5,189 nucleotides of DNA, from NCBI GenBank assembly GCA_028704265.1, contig JAQVLH010000087.1:1-5189 (forward strand). The letters are read 5' to 3'. Every line of letters starts with the position of its first letter. The first letter of the stretch is position 1. The translations under genes were made by a program, and so were the position numbers. This DNA is from Candidatus Nanoarchaeia archaeon (lineage in GTDB: Archaea > Nanobdellota > Nanobdellia > Tiddalikarchaeales > Tiddalikarchaeaceae). Shown here one piece after another: positions 1-5,049 of this stretch. Below the pieces are notes generated by a model that searched no databases, was not told the origin of the DNA, and saw nothing but the letters and a program-made list of their open reading frames with translations.

Positions 1-436
1 ATTTCTTAACTGGGGGCAGTATAATAAACCTATCATTTTTTCTTCAGATTTTATTCGAGCTTATGAAACTTCAATGATTGTAGCAAATGAAATTAACCTT
101 CCAATAAAAGCTATCCAGCAATCAGAATTATTACGAGATAGGTATTTTGGGGATTATGATGGTAAATCAGTAGACAATTACTTTCATATTTGGAGAGAAG
201 ATCCAAATAGTCCTGATTATGCTGAAAATAGTGCTGAATCTGTTTTAGCCGTTTTGGAAAGAACTACTAAACTAATTTTTAACTTAGAGAAAAAGCATGA
301 CCGTAGAGAAATTATCCTTGTCTCACATGGCGATCCATTATCTATTTTAGAAACAGTATTCAGACGTGTTGAACCAGCAAAATTCCGAAGCCTAGCTAAA
401 CTTGAAAATGCGGAAATTAGATTGCTGGTTAGTTAA
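1..436 (+). CDS. Histidine phosphatase family protein (phosphoglycerate-mutase-like), 5'-truncated by the window edge
   Basis: The open frame runs from base 2 without a stop, so the gene begins upstream; 144 codons are present. The N-terminal RHG motif with the phospho-accepting His is therefore missing. What remains is typical of the family: SSDFIRAYET (bases 44-73) matches the usual 'SSDLxRAxET' segment with its phosphate-binding Arg, LLRDRYFGDYDGK matches the 'LRExxFGxWEG' loop, and LVSHGD (His codon 326-328) is the second catalytic histidine. An ATG at 74 lies inside the conserved fold, so it is not the true start. One oddity is Asp (codon 137-139) where the family usually has the proton-donor Glu. 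Members dephosphorylate sugar phosphates, phosphoglycerate, cobalamin intermediates or other small phosphoesters in the cytoplasm; the substrate cannot be told from this fragment. The family call is firm, the function is open. Confidence 0.88.
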   Translation, partial: FLNWGQYNKPIIFSSDFIRAYETSMIVANEINLPIKAIQQSELLRDRYFGDYDGKSVDNYFHIWREDPNSPDYAENSAESVLAVLERTTKLIFNLEKKHDRREIILVSHGDPLSILETVFRRVEPAKFRSLAKLENAEIRLLVS

Positions 437-455
437 TTTTTTGGCATACTAACCA
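426..455. repeat. 8-bp inverted repeat across the phosphatase stop codon
   Basis: TGGTTAGT (426-433) is the exact reverse complement of ACTAACCA (448-455), with a 14-base spacer that contains the stop codon and a T-run. It could form a hairpin at the end of the phosphatase mRNA. It is not followed by a T-tract and the stem is short, so it is not a convincing intrinsic terminator. In DNA this AT-rich it could also be chance. Confidence 0.3.
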
Positions 456-502
456 AGTTAATAAATATAAAAGATTAAACTTGATTAAAAAGGATAAAAT
501 AA
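437..502 (+). promoter_or_regulatory. Upstream region of the DUF134 gene, weak promoter candidate
   Basis: This 66-bp gap holds TTGGCA (441-446, one mismatch to TTGACA) and TATAAA (466-471, one mismatch to TATAAT). Their 19-bp spacing is longer than ideal. A ribosome binding site AAGGA (490-494) lies 8 bases before the ATG at 503. The gene could equally be transcribed from the phosphatase promoter upstream. Confidence 0.3.
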
Positions 503-844
503 ATGCCTTTTGAAAAAAAACAACGTTTTTGTAGACCATTTGACGGTTCCCGATTTTTTAAACCCACAGGAATTCCTATGCGGGGATTAGATATTTTGCA
601 ATTAGAAAGAGATGAACTTGAAGCAATCCATTTATGTGATTTTGAAGGAATGAATCAAACTGAAGCATCTGAACAAATGAAAGTGTCTACAGGTACTTTG
701 CAGCGTTTATTATATTCAGGACGAAAAAAAGTAGCCGATGCTTTATTCAGCAGCAAGGCTTTACAAATTTTGGATCATGAACATATTGCTTCAGCTACTC
801 AAATTTTAGGCAGGGGATATTGTCGCAGAAGAATCCAGCAATAA
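503..844 (+). CDS. DUF134 family helix-turn-helix protein
   Basis: This is a 113-residue protein of DUF134, a family of predicted DNA-binding proteins often encoded beside NifX-like and DUF5320 genes. The diagnostic N-terminal block is present: RFCRPFDG (residues 8-15), FFKPTGIPMR (18-27), then LERDELEAIHLCDFEGMNQ (34-52). A sigma-70-region-4-like helix-turn-helix follows at about 51-81 (TEASEQMKVSTGTLQRLL, then RKKVADAL). The C-terminal ~23 residues (91-113) end in a basic stretch with one Cys (C107) and are not recognised. The start is supported by AAGGA 8 bases upstream. The role, inferred from family and neighbourhood, is transcription regulation, plausibly of the metal-cluster operon starting at 2036, with conserved Cys10 as a possible redox or metal ligand. 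No member's ligand or operator is known to me. The stop codon lies 5 bp from the stop of the convergent aroF-like gene. Confidence 0.9.
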   Translation: MPFEKKQRFCRPFDGSRFFKPTGIPMRGLDILQLERDELEAIHLCDFEGMNQTEASEQMKVSTGTLQRLLYSGRKKVADALFSSKALQILDHEHIASATQILGRGYCRRRIQQ

Positions 845-849
845 AAAGT

Positions 850-1890
850 CTATAATTTAAAATATATTTCTTCCAATAAATTTTCTGTAGTTTCCCAATT
901 AATACAAGCATCTGTAACTGATACTCCATATTTTAATTGAGCTAAATCAAGTGGTATTTTTTGATTTCCTTCGTTTATATTGCTTTCAAGCATAAAACCA
1001 ATAATATTTTTATTTCCAGCACCAATTTGATCAATGACATTATGTAATACTTGTACTTGGTTAAGATAATTTTTACTTGAGTTTGCATGGCTGCAATCAA
1101 CTACTATTGAAGAATTTAAGTCAGTTCTTTTTAATTTATCTATAGCTTTTTCTACGTTTTCAAAATTATAATTTGGTCCATTTTTCCCGCCTCTTAAAAT
1201 AAGATGGCCATGAGGATTCCCTTTAGTTTTAATGATAGATGTTTGGCCTAATTCATTTGTGCCTAAAAATGAATGAGAATGTTTAGCTACTTTTAAAGCA
1301 CTGATGGCAACACCTAAACCACCATCCGTACCATTTTTATAACCTATTGGCATTGATAATCCACTAGCCATTTCTCTATGAACTTGTGATTCTGTTGTTC
1401 TTGCGCCTATTGAAGCCCAGCTAATTAGGTCTGAAGTATATTGAGGTGAAATAGGGTCAAGCATTTCGGTAGCAATAGAAAGTCCTATCTCAGATATTTT
1501 TATTAAAAGTTCTCTTGCTATATAAAGCCCTTTTGAGATATTACATGTTCCATTTAAATCAGGATCATTAATTAATCCTTTCCAGCCGATAGTTGTACGT
1601 GGTTTTTCAAAATAGACTCTCATTAAGATAAATATTTTATCTTTATATTTCTGATGCAGTTTAAATAATTTTTTTGCATAATTGATCGTTTTATCAGGGT
1701 TGTGAATAGAGCAAGGACCAACAATAGCCATTATTCTGGGATCATTTTGATTGATAATATTTTTGATTATATTGCGGTAATTAATAATTTCTTGACTAAT
1801 TTTTTTAGAAATAAAAAGCTTCTCTTTTAATTCATTAGGTGTAATTATAGGCTTAATACTTTCTATATGAATATTTTGTGTTAATAACAT
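850..1890 (-). CDS. aroF: 3-deoxy-7-phosphoheptulonate (DAHP) synthase, class I, AroF-like
   Basis: A complete 346-residue cytoplasmic enzyme (E. coli homologues are about 350). It condenses phosphoenolpyruvate and erythrose 4-phosphate to DAHP, the first step of the shikimate pathway. Signatures are GPCSIH (58-63), RVYFEKPRTT (91-100), GWKGLINDP (102-110), IGARTTESQVHRE (161-173), GYKNGTDGG (183-191), ILRGGK (231-236) and DCSHANSS (265-272). The four metal ligands of AroG align as C60, H268, E302 and D327. Wording such as MASGLSM, KGNPHGH and GVSVTDACI is closer to the tyrosine-sensitive AroF than to AroG or AroH as I recall them, so the symbol is a best guess; feedback specificity is unproven. 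AGGA lies 9-10 bases before the ATG. The roughly 50-base leader expected from the candidate promoter shows no attenuator or T-box. The gene is transcribed away from the metal-cluster operon and shares no obvious function with it. Confidence 0.96.
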   Translation of the reverse strand: MLLTQNIHIESIKPIITPNELKEKLFISKKISQEIINYRNIIKNIINQNDPRIMAIVGPCSIHNPDKTINYAKKLFKLHQKYKDKIFILMRVYFEKPRTTIGWKGLINDPDLNGTCNISKGLYIARELLIKISEIGLSIATEMLDPISPQYTSDLISWASIGARTTESQVHREMASGLSMPIGYKNGTDGGLGVAISALKVAKHSHSFLGTNELGQTSIIKTKGNPHGHLILRGGKNGPNYNFENVEKAIDKLKRTDLNSSIVVDCSHANSSKNYLNQVQVLHNVIDQIGAGNKNIIGFMLESNINEGNQKIPLDLAQLKYGVSVTDACINWETTENLLEEIYFKL

Positions 1891-1947
1891 AATTTATTGT
1901 CCTTGTTTTATTATTTTTTCAACCAGTAATTTTGCTATTGATTTTAA

Positions 1948-1976
1948 AGTATATAAGATATATCCTTGTGTGTATA
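1948..1976 (-). promoter_or_regulatory. Candidate promoter of the aroF-like gene
   Basis: Read on the - strand, TATACT (1948-1953, five of six to TATAAT) lies 17 bp downstream of TATACA (1971-1976, four of six to TTGACA). The predicted start near 1941 leaves a leader of about 50 bases. The -35 half falls inside the 14-bp palindrome, so a protein bound there would be expected to repress this gene. The assignment rests on consensus matching in AT-rich DNA. Confidence 0.35.
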
Positions 1977-1982
1977 TACACA
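1969..1982. promoter_or_regulatory. Perfect 14-bp palindrome, candidate operator
   Basis: TGTGTATATACACA is identical to its own reverse complement, centred between 1975 and 1976. It has G/C pairs in the outer part of each arm, which makes it less likely to be mere AT-richness. The position between divergent genes and over the predicted -35 of the aroF-like gene suits a dimeric regulator's operator. The regulator is unknown. Confidence 0.45.
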
Positions 1983-2012
1983 TATTGGCAATGTAATTAA
2001 TCATTGCTAATA
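1983..2012. promoter_or_regulatory. Inverted repeat with 11-bp arms, candidate operator or leader hairpin
   Basis: TATTGGCAATG (1983-1993) and CATTGCTAATA (2002-2012) are inverted copies matching at 10 of 11 positions around the spacer TAATTAAT. Arm centres are 19 bp apart, close to two helical turns, as expected for a dimeric helix-turn-helix protein binding one DNA face. It directly abuts the 14-bp palindrome and ends 9 bases before the operon's ribosome binding site. If transcribed, it could also fold into a hairpin just upstream of that site. Confidence 0.5.
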
Positions 2013-2021
2013 AATAAAAAT

Positions 2022-2030
2022 AGGAGGTGA
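2022..2030 (+). promoter_or_regulatory. Ribosome binding site fixing the DUF5320 start at 2036
   Basis: AGGAGGTGA is a near-perfect anti-16S match ending 5 bases before ATG 2036. An in-frame GTG at 2027 lies inside this site and cannot be the start. Confidence 0.85.
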
Positions 2031-2035
2031 AAATT

Positions 2036-2236
2036 ATGCCAGGAGGAGATGGAACAGGTCCACGAGGAAGAGGTCCAGGAACCGGATGGGGTTATGGCCC
2101 TTGCGGTGCTGGAACAAGAGGAGGTGGGAGACGCTTTTTTGGATTTGGACGTGGTTATTTTGATGAAGAAGGTAATAACGCTGATGACAGCCCATCACCA
2201 TTACAAATTACACTAGAAAAATTGCAGTTGGGATAA
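2036..2236 (+). CDS. DUF5320 family Gly-rich small protein
   Basis: A 66-residue protein, first gene of the operon. The N-terminus MPGGDGTGPRGRGPGTGWG is the hallmark of DUF5320, whose members begin MPxGDGTGPxGxGPxTG and are found beside NifX/MTH1175-like and MinD genes in anaerobes. A Gly/Arg/aromatic stretch with a single Cys (C23) follows, then FFGFGRGYF (about 34-42) and an acidic segment. The C-terminus is short: relatives as I know them usually end in a coiled-coil helix, and here only LQITLEKLQLG remains. The -1 frame continues after base 2230 for 17 codons as GINQVKKLLSAKNQERK to a stop at 2281-2283, so a small frameshift may have trimmed the gene. Function is unknown for the family; a structural or metal-handling partner of the downstream proteins is only an inference. 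There are no signal or membrane segments. Confidence 0.85.
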   Translation: MPGGDGTGPRGRGPGTGWGYGPCGAGTRGGGRRFFGFGRGYFDEEGNNADDSPSPLQITLEKLQLG

Positions 2237-2326
2237 ATCAAGTAAAAAAATTACTTTCAGCAAAAAATCAAGAGAGGAAATAAAAGTCTGAAACTAAAAA
2301 ATTAATTTTTAAGAAAGGAGGCCATA

Positions 2327-2611
2327 ATGCCACAAAGAGATGGAACTGGACCTTGGTGGAATAGAAAATCAAGAAGTGGATGGCAACTTGGAAACTGTTA
2401 TTCAAAACTTAATAAGCCTGCTAAAAGAAGTTTAGCTGTTGCTTTATTTTCTATAATTGGATTTGTTTTTCACGAAACTGTAAAACCGAATGGTTTTTTA
2501 CGGCCTCTTTTTTTTAAATTATTAAGAAAAAATAAAGAGAGTAATCCTAATAAATTAACTAATATTATTGATGCTGATTATAAAGAAATTAAAGGAGATA
2601 AAAATTTATGA
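2327..2611 (+). CDS. Small DUF5320-like protein with one predicted membrane segment
   Basis: A 94-residue protein with a strong site AAAGGAGG (2314-2321) before its ATG. Residues 1-9, MPQRDGTGP, repeat the DUF5320 signature of the preceding protein. Gly-Trp at 18-19 and Cys24 also line up with G17-W18 and C23 there if one residue is gapped, suggesting a diverged tandem duplicate. The rest differs: a basic patch (LNKPAKRS, 28-35) precedes a hydrophobic stretch SLAVALFSIIGFVF (35-48) that could span or anchor to the membrane. A basic segment (LLRKNK) and a polar tail with IIDADYKEI follow. Its final codon overlaps the next start as ATGA, implying translational coupling to the NifX-like protein. 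The function is not recognised; it might tether the operon's soluble proteins to the membrane, which is inference only. Confidence 0.75.
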   Translation: MPQRDGTGPWWNRKSRSGWQLGNCYSKLNKPAKRSLAVALFSIIGFVFHETVKPNGFLRPLFFKLLRKNKESNPNKLTNIIDADYKEIKGDKNL

Positions 2612-3411
2612 AAGTAGCAATTTCAACAGATAATAATGCTGTTTCAGCTCATTTTGGCAGATGCCCTAGTTTTACTATTATTGAAATTAAAGAAAATGAA
2701 ATAGTAAGCAAAGAAGTTATTGATAATCCCGGACATCATCCAGGTTTTTTACCACAATTTTTAGCAGAAAAGAATGTAGAAGCTATCATTGCCGGTGGTA
2801 TGGGACATAGAGCACAGGATTTATTTAGTGACCAAAATATAAAAACTATTTTGGGAATTGAAGGTACTATAGATACTGTAGTCAATGAACTAATTAAAGG
2901 TGCTTTAAAAGGTGGGGAAAGCCTATGCAGTCCTGGTGCAGGAAAAGGCTATGGCTTAGATAAAACCGAATGTACACACTCTAATGCGGATGGTGAAGAA
3001 CAAGGCTGTCATCATGAAGAAGAAAATAAAATTGAAACTTCACAAAAAATTTGTATTAGTTCTGAAGGAGAAAGCTTAGAAGCTAACGTTGATCCTCGAT
3101 TCGGCAGATGTTCTTATTTTATTTTTATAAATCCAGCTACTTTAATGTTTGAGGCTTTAGAAAATCCATATAAAAATTCTACTGGTGGAGCAGGAATTCA
3201 AGCAGGACAATTTGTAGCTGATAAAAAAATTGATGCTGTTTTAACTGGAAATGTTGGTCCTAATGCATCTAAAACATTAGAGGCAGCAGGTATTACAGTA
3301 ATATGCAATGTATCTGGCACGATCAGCCAAGCAGTAGATCAATATAAAAAAGGAATTTTAAAACCTACAAGCGGTCCAAGTGTAGAATCACATTTTGGAA
3401 TCAAAACATAA
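2608..3411 (+). CDS. Two-domain NifX/MTH1175-like (dinitrogenase Fe-Mo cofactor biosynthesis family) protein
   Basis: A 267-residue protein with two copies of a domain normally found alone at about 110-120 residues. Copy one (1-103) opens MKVAISTDNN, has AHFGRCPSF (14-22) and IIAGGMGHRA (60-69). Copy two (about 147-252) has DPRFGRCSYF (162-171), then LENPYKN and VLTGNVGPNA (211-220). The family includes NifX, the NifB C-terminus, archaeal MTH1175 and the Mo-Cu-sulfide orange protein; members bind metal-sulfide clusters or cofactor precursors. The linker (104-146) is rich in possible ligands (C107, C122, H124, C134, H135, H136) and acidic residues. No NifB radical-SAM domain or nif structural gene is visible, so a nitrogenase role is unlikely from this context. 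AAGGAG lies 10 bases before the ATG, which overlaps the upstream stop. It is likely the central cluster-binding protein of the operon. Confidence 0.93.
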   Translation: MKVAISTDNNAVSAHFGRCPSFTIIEIKENEIVSKEVIDNPGHHPGFLPQFLAEKNVEAIIAGGMGHRAQDLFSDQNIKTILGIEGTIDTVVNELIKGALKGGESLCSPGAGKGYGLDKTECTHSNADGEEQGCHHEEENKIETSQKICISSEGESLEANVDPRFGRCSYFIFINPATLMFEALENPYKNSTGGAGIQAGQFVADKKIDAVLTGNVGPNASKTLEAAGITVICNVSGTISQAVDQYKKGILKPTSGPSVESHFGIKT

Positions 3412-3425
3412 GGGAGTAAAAAGTT

Positions 3426-3593
3426 ATGGCTGTAAAAATAGATATTAATAAATGTAATGGCTGTCAAAGCTGTATTGATGTATGTCCTGTGGACGCTATT
3501 AAAATTGAAGATGGTAAAGCAGTAGTTAATGATGACTGTATGGAATGTGGTGCATGTATAAGTCAATGTCCTACTGAAGCAATTTCACAATAA
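3426..3593 (+). CDS. Small 2[4Fe-4S] ferredoxin
   Basis: A 55-residue bacterial-type ferredoxin starting MAVKIDINKC. Two classic binding motifs are present: C10-x2-C13-x2-C16-x3-C20-Pro and C38-x2-C41-x2-C44-x3-C48-Pro, each followed by the usual acidic/Ala-Ile pattern (VDAI, TEAI). The length equals clostridial ferredoxins. GGGAG (3412-3416) lies 9 bases before the ATG and directly follows the stop of the NifX-like gene. It is a low-potential cytoplasmic electron carrier. Its position between a cluster-binding protein and a ferredoxin-domain ATPase suggests it delivers electrons for cluster assembly or turnover. An open frame on the opposite strand (3339-3566) is a shadow. Confidence 0.95.
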   Translation: MAVKIDINKCNGCQSCIDVCPVDAIKIEDGKAVVNDDCMECGACISQCPTEAISQ

Positions 3594-3605
3594 TTAGTTT
3601 TTATT

Positions 3606-3610
3606 GGAGG
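3606..3610 (+). promoter_or_regulatory. Ribosome binding site fixing the zinc-ribbon start at 3616
   Basis: GGAGG ends 5 bases before ATG 3616. An in-frame TTG at 3604 overlaps this site, and the conserved family start MPTYEYKC corresponds to the ATG. Confidence 0.8.
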
Positions 3611-3615
3611 AATAT

Positions 3616-3867
3616 ATGCCAACATACGAATATAAATGTGAAGAGTGTAATTATAGATTTGAAAAGGTTCAAGGTATGACCGATACCCCAATTAAAATTT
3701 GTCCAAAATGTAAAGGTAAAGTTAATAGAGTGATTGGTAAAAATGTAGGCATAATTAATAAACTTAATACCTCATCTAATTTTAGTTCGCAACTTACCAG
3801 ATGCGGCAGTTCAAATACCTGCTGTGGACAAGATATACCTTGTGATACACCAGCTTGCGGGAGTTAA
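3616..3867 (+). CDS. FmdB-family zinc ribbon protein with Cys-rich C-terminus
   Basis: An 83-residue protein. MPTYEYKCEEC is the typical start of FmdB/CxxC_CXXC regulatory-protein family zinc ribbons. Four ligands form the ribbon: C8-x2-C11 and C29-x2-C32 (ICPKC), followed by the usual V-x-R-V-I segment. Residues 41-60 look disordered and Ser/Asn-rich. The tail adds five more cysteines (C63, C69, C70, C76, C81), ending in ACGS, a possible second metal site. Family members were first proposed as transcription regulators of formamidase/amide genes, but most are uncharacterised. Here it sits 22 bp after the ferredoxin stop and 6 bp before the ATPase start, inside the operon, so a role in metal handling or regulation of cluster assembly is a reasonable inference. 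Confidence 0.88.
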   Translation: MPTYEYKCEECNYRFEKVQGMTDTPIKICPKCKGKVNRVIGKNVGIINKLNTSSNFSSQLTRCGSSNTCCGQDIPCDTPACGS

Positions 3868-3873
3868 TATAAT

Positions 3874-4722
3874 ATGAATCAAAATATAAAAATAGCTGTA
3901 GCAAGCGGAAAAGGTGGGACAGGGAAAACAACTATTTCTACTAATTTAGCTTCAGCTCTTGATAATACACAGTTATTAGACTGTGATGTGGAAGAACCTA
4001 ATTCTTATATTTTTATTAAACCTGAATTCAAAAAAACAAAAGAAGTTAGCATTCCTATTCCTGAAATAAATCAAGATCAATGTAATGCTTGCGGCAAATG
4101 TGTAGAAGTTTGTGCGTTTAATGCGTTAGCAAAAATTAAAGATAATGTGCTTGTATTTTCTGATTTATGTCATGGGTGTGGTTCATGTACTTATTTTTGT
4201 CCTACTAAAGCTATCAAAGAAGTAGATAGAAAAATAGGTGTGGTAGAAATCGGCTCAAAAAATGGTTTGGATTTTATTCAAGGAAAATTAGATATTGGCC
4301 AGCCTATGGCTCCTCCATTAATAAAAGCAGTAAAGAAAAATATTAATCCAGATAAAATTAATATCATTGATGCCCCACCAGGAACCTCTTGTCCAGTTAT
4401 TAGTGCTATTACCGGAACAGACTTTTGTCTTCTTGTAACAGAGCCGACTCCTTTTGGTTTAAATGATTTAAAGTTGGCAGTTGAAGTACTAAGAAAAATA
4501 AAAATACCTTTCGGTGTAGTTATTAATAGATTTGATCTTGGTGATGATAAAACTGAAAAGTACTGCCAAAAAGAGCAAATCCCTATCCTTATGAGATTGC
4601 CTTTTTCAAAAAGAATAGCCACGGTTTATTCTAAAGGCACTTTAATAATTGAAGAATTGCCTGAGTATAAAAAGCTGTTTGTACAATTATTTTTGGATAT
4701 AAAAAAGGAGCTGCATATATGA
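3874..4722 (+). CDS. MinD-superfamily P-loop ATPase with inserted 2[4Fe-4S] ferredoxin domain
   Basis: A complete 282-residue protein of the COG1149 type. The deviant Walker A is SGKGGTGKTT (11-20), with the signature lysine (K13) of MinD/ParA/Mrp dimers. LLDCDVEEPN (34-43) is the Walker A' Asp region and IIDAPPGTSCP (164-174) the Walker B/switch region. Between them is a ferredoxin insert: C70-x2-C73-x2-C76-x3-C80 and C99-x2-C102-x2-C105-x3-C109-Pro. Related Mrp/NBP35 ATPases are Fe-S carriers, and paired MinD/ferredoxin ATPases accompany the orange protein in sulfate reducers. The inferred job is ATP-driven transfer or insertion of a metal-sulfide cluster, with the NifX-like protein as likely client. 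Many such clusters encode two of these ATPases in tandem; only one is in this window. GGGAG (3859-3863), inside the previous gene, lies 10 bases upstream of the start. The stop overlaps the next start (ATGA). Confidence 0.94.
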   Translation: MNQNIKIAVASGKGGTGKTTISTNLASALDNTQLLDCDVEEPNSYIFIKPEFKKTKEVSIPIPEINQDQCNACGKCVEVCAFNALAKIKDNVLVFSDLCHGCGSCTYFCPTKAIKEVDRKIGVVEIGSKNGLDFIQGKLDIGQPMAPPLIKAVKKNINPDKINIIDAPPGTSCPVISAITGTDFCLLVTEPTPFGLNDLKLAVEVLRKIKIPFGVVINRFDLGDDKTEKYCQKEQIPILMRLPFSKRIATVYSKGTLIIEELPEYKKLFVQLFLDIKKELHI

Positions 4723-5048
4723 AGGTTGGAATTATTCGTTGTCAGCAAACTGAAGATTTATGTCCTGGCAATACTGATTTTAAAATAGCCAAAGAAGGCA
4801 AATTAGCTTTTGAAGAGACTGGCCCAGTTGAGATAGTTGGGTTTGTTTCTTGTGGCGGTTGTCCAGGAAAAAGAGCTATTGCCAGAGCAAAACTCTTAGT
4901 TGATCGAGGGGCTGAAGCCATAGTTTTTGCTTCTTGTATTAGCAGAGGAAATCCTATTGGCTATCCTTGTCCAAATTATGCCAATATTAGAGATAATGTG
5001 ATTAAAAAAATAGGAAAAGATATCAAAATTATTGAATGGACACATTAA
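4719..5048 (+). CDS. CGGC-domain predicted metal-binding protein
   Basis: A 109-residue protein of the CGGC domain family (small cysteine-rich proteins of anaerobes). The motif FVSCGGCPGK (42-51) gives the family its name. Other cysteines at conserved-looking places are C8 (GIIRCQ), C15 (EDLCPG), C73 (FASCISRGNP) and C84 (YPCPN). The chain ends EWTH, consistent with the short Thr-His ending seen in relatives. Function is not established; the cysteine pattern suggests metal or Fe-S binding in the cytoplasm. The start overlaps the ATPase stop by ATGA, with AAGGAG (4705-4710) 8 bases upstream, so it is coupled to the ATPase and probably acts with it. Confidence 0.9.
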   Translation: MKVGIIRCQQTEDLCPGNTDFKIAKEGKLAFEETGPVEIVGFVSCGGCPGKRAIARAKLLVDRGAEAIVFASCISRGNPIGYPCPNYANIRDNVIKKIGKDIKIIEWTH

Positions 5049-5049
5049 A

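Larger units (their letters stand above)
1891..2035. promoter_or_regulatory. Divergent control region between the aroF-like gene and the metal-cluster operon
   Basis: This 145-bp AT-rich interval must hold promoters in both directions. It contains a 14-bp palindrome and an adjacent inverted repeat, entered separately. On the + strand, candidate elements are TGTAAT (1992-1997, one mismatch to the -10 consensus, with no good -35), or TTGGCA (1985-1990) with a poor TAATAA (2008-2013) at 17-bp spacing. The second would put the transcript start almost on the ribosome binding site. I could not fix the + strand promoter. No small open frame with a ribosome binding site was seen here. Confidence 0.6.

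Noticed and set aside
785..842. ATTGCT / AGCAAT pair near the convergent gene ends, possible terminator
   Set aside because: Six-bp arms are separated by about 46 bases and lie inside the DUF134 coding region, with no T-tract.
1986..2007. TGGCA ... TTGCT resembling a sigma-54 promoter
   Set aside because: The GG and GC elements are 19 bp apart rather than about 10, so the spacing rules out a -24/-12 promoter; the pattern is better explained as an inverted repeat.
2240..2256. AAGTAA / TTACTT hairpin with A5 loop after the first DUF5320 gene
   Set aside because: A weak AT-only stem without a T-tract; in DNA this AT-rich it is expected by chance, and the operon clearly continues.
2297..2310. 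14-bp palindrome AAAAATTAATTTTT
   Set aside because: Composed only of A and T; such symmetry is common in AT-rich spacers and carries little information.
3339..3566. 75-codon open frame on the - strand
   Set aside because: It is antisense to the end of the NifX-like gene and the ferredoxin gene, and its sequence is a low-complexity reverse translation of their codons.
4278..4622. 114-codon open frame on the - strand
   Set aside because: It lies wholly inside the MinD-family ATPase gene, has no recognisable motif, and mirrors that gene's coding pattern.
2608..4722. Nitrogenase cofactor (nif) gene cluster
   Set aside because: NifX-like and ferredoxin proteins alone do not indicate nitrogen fixation; no NifB radical-SAM, NifE/N or NifHDK sequence is present in the window.
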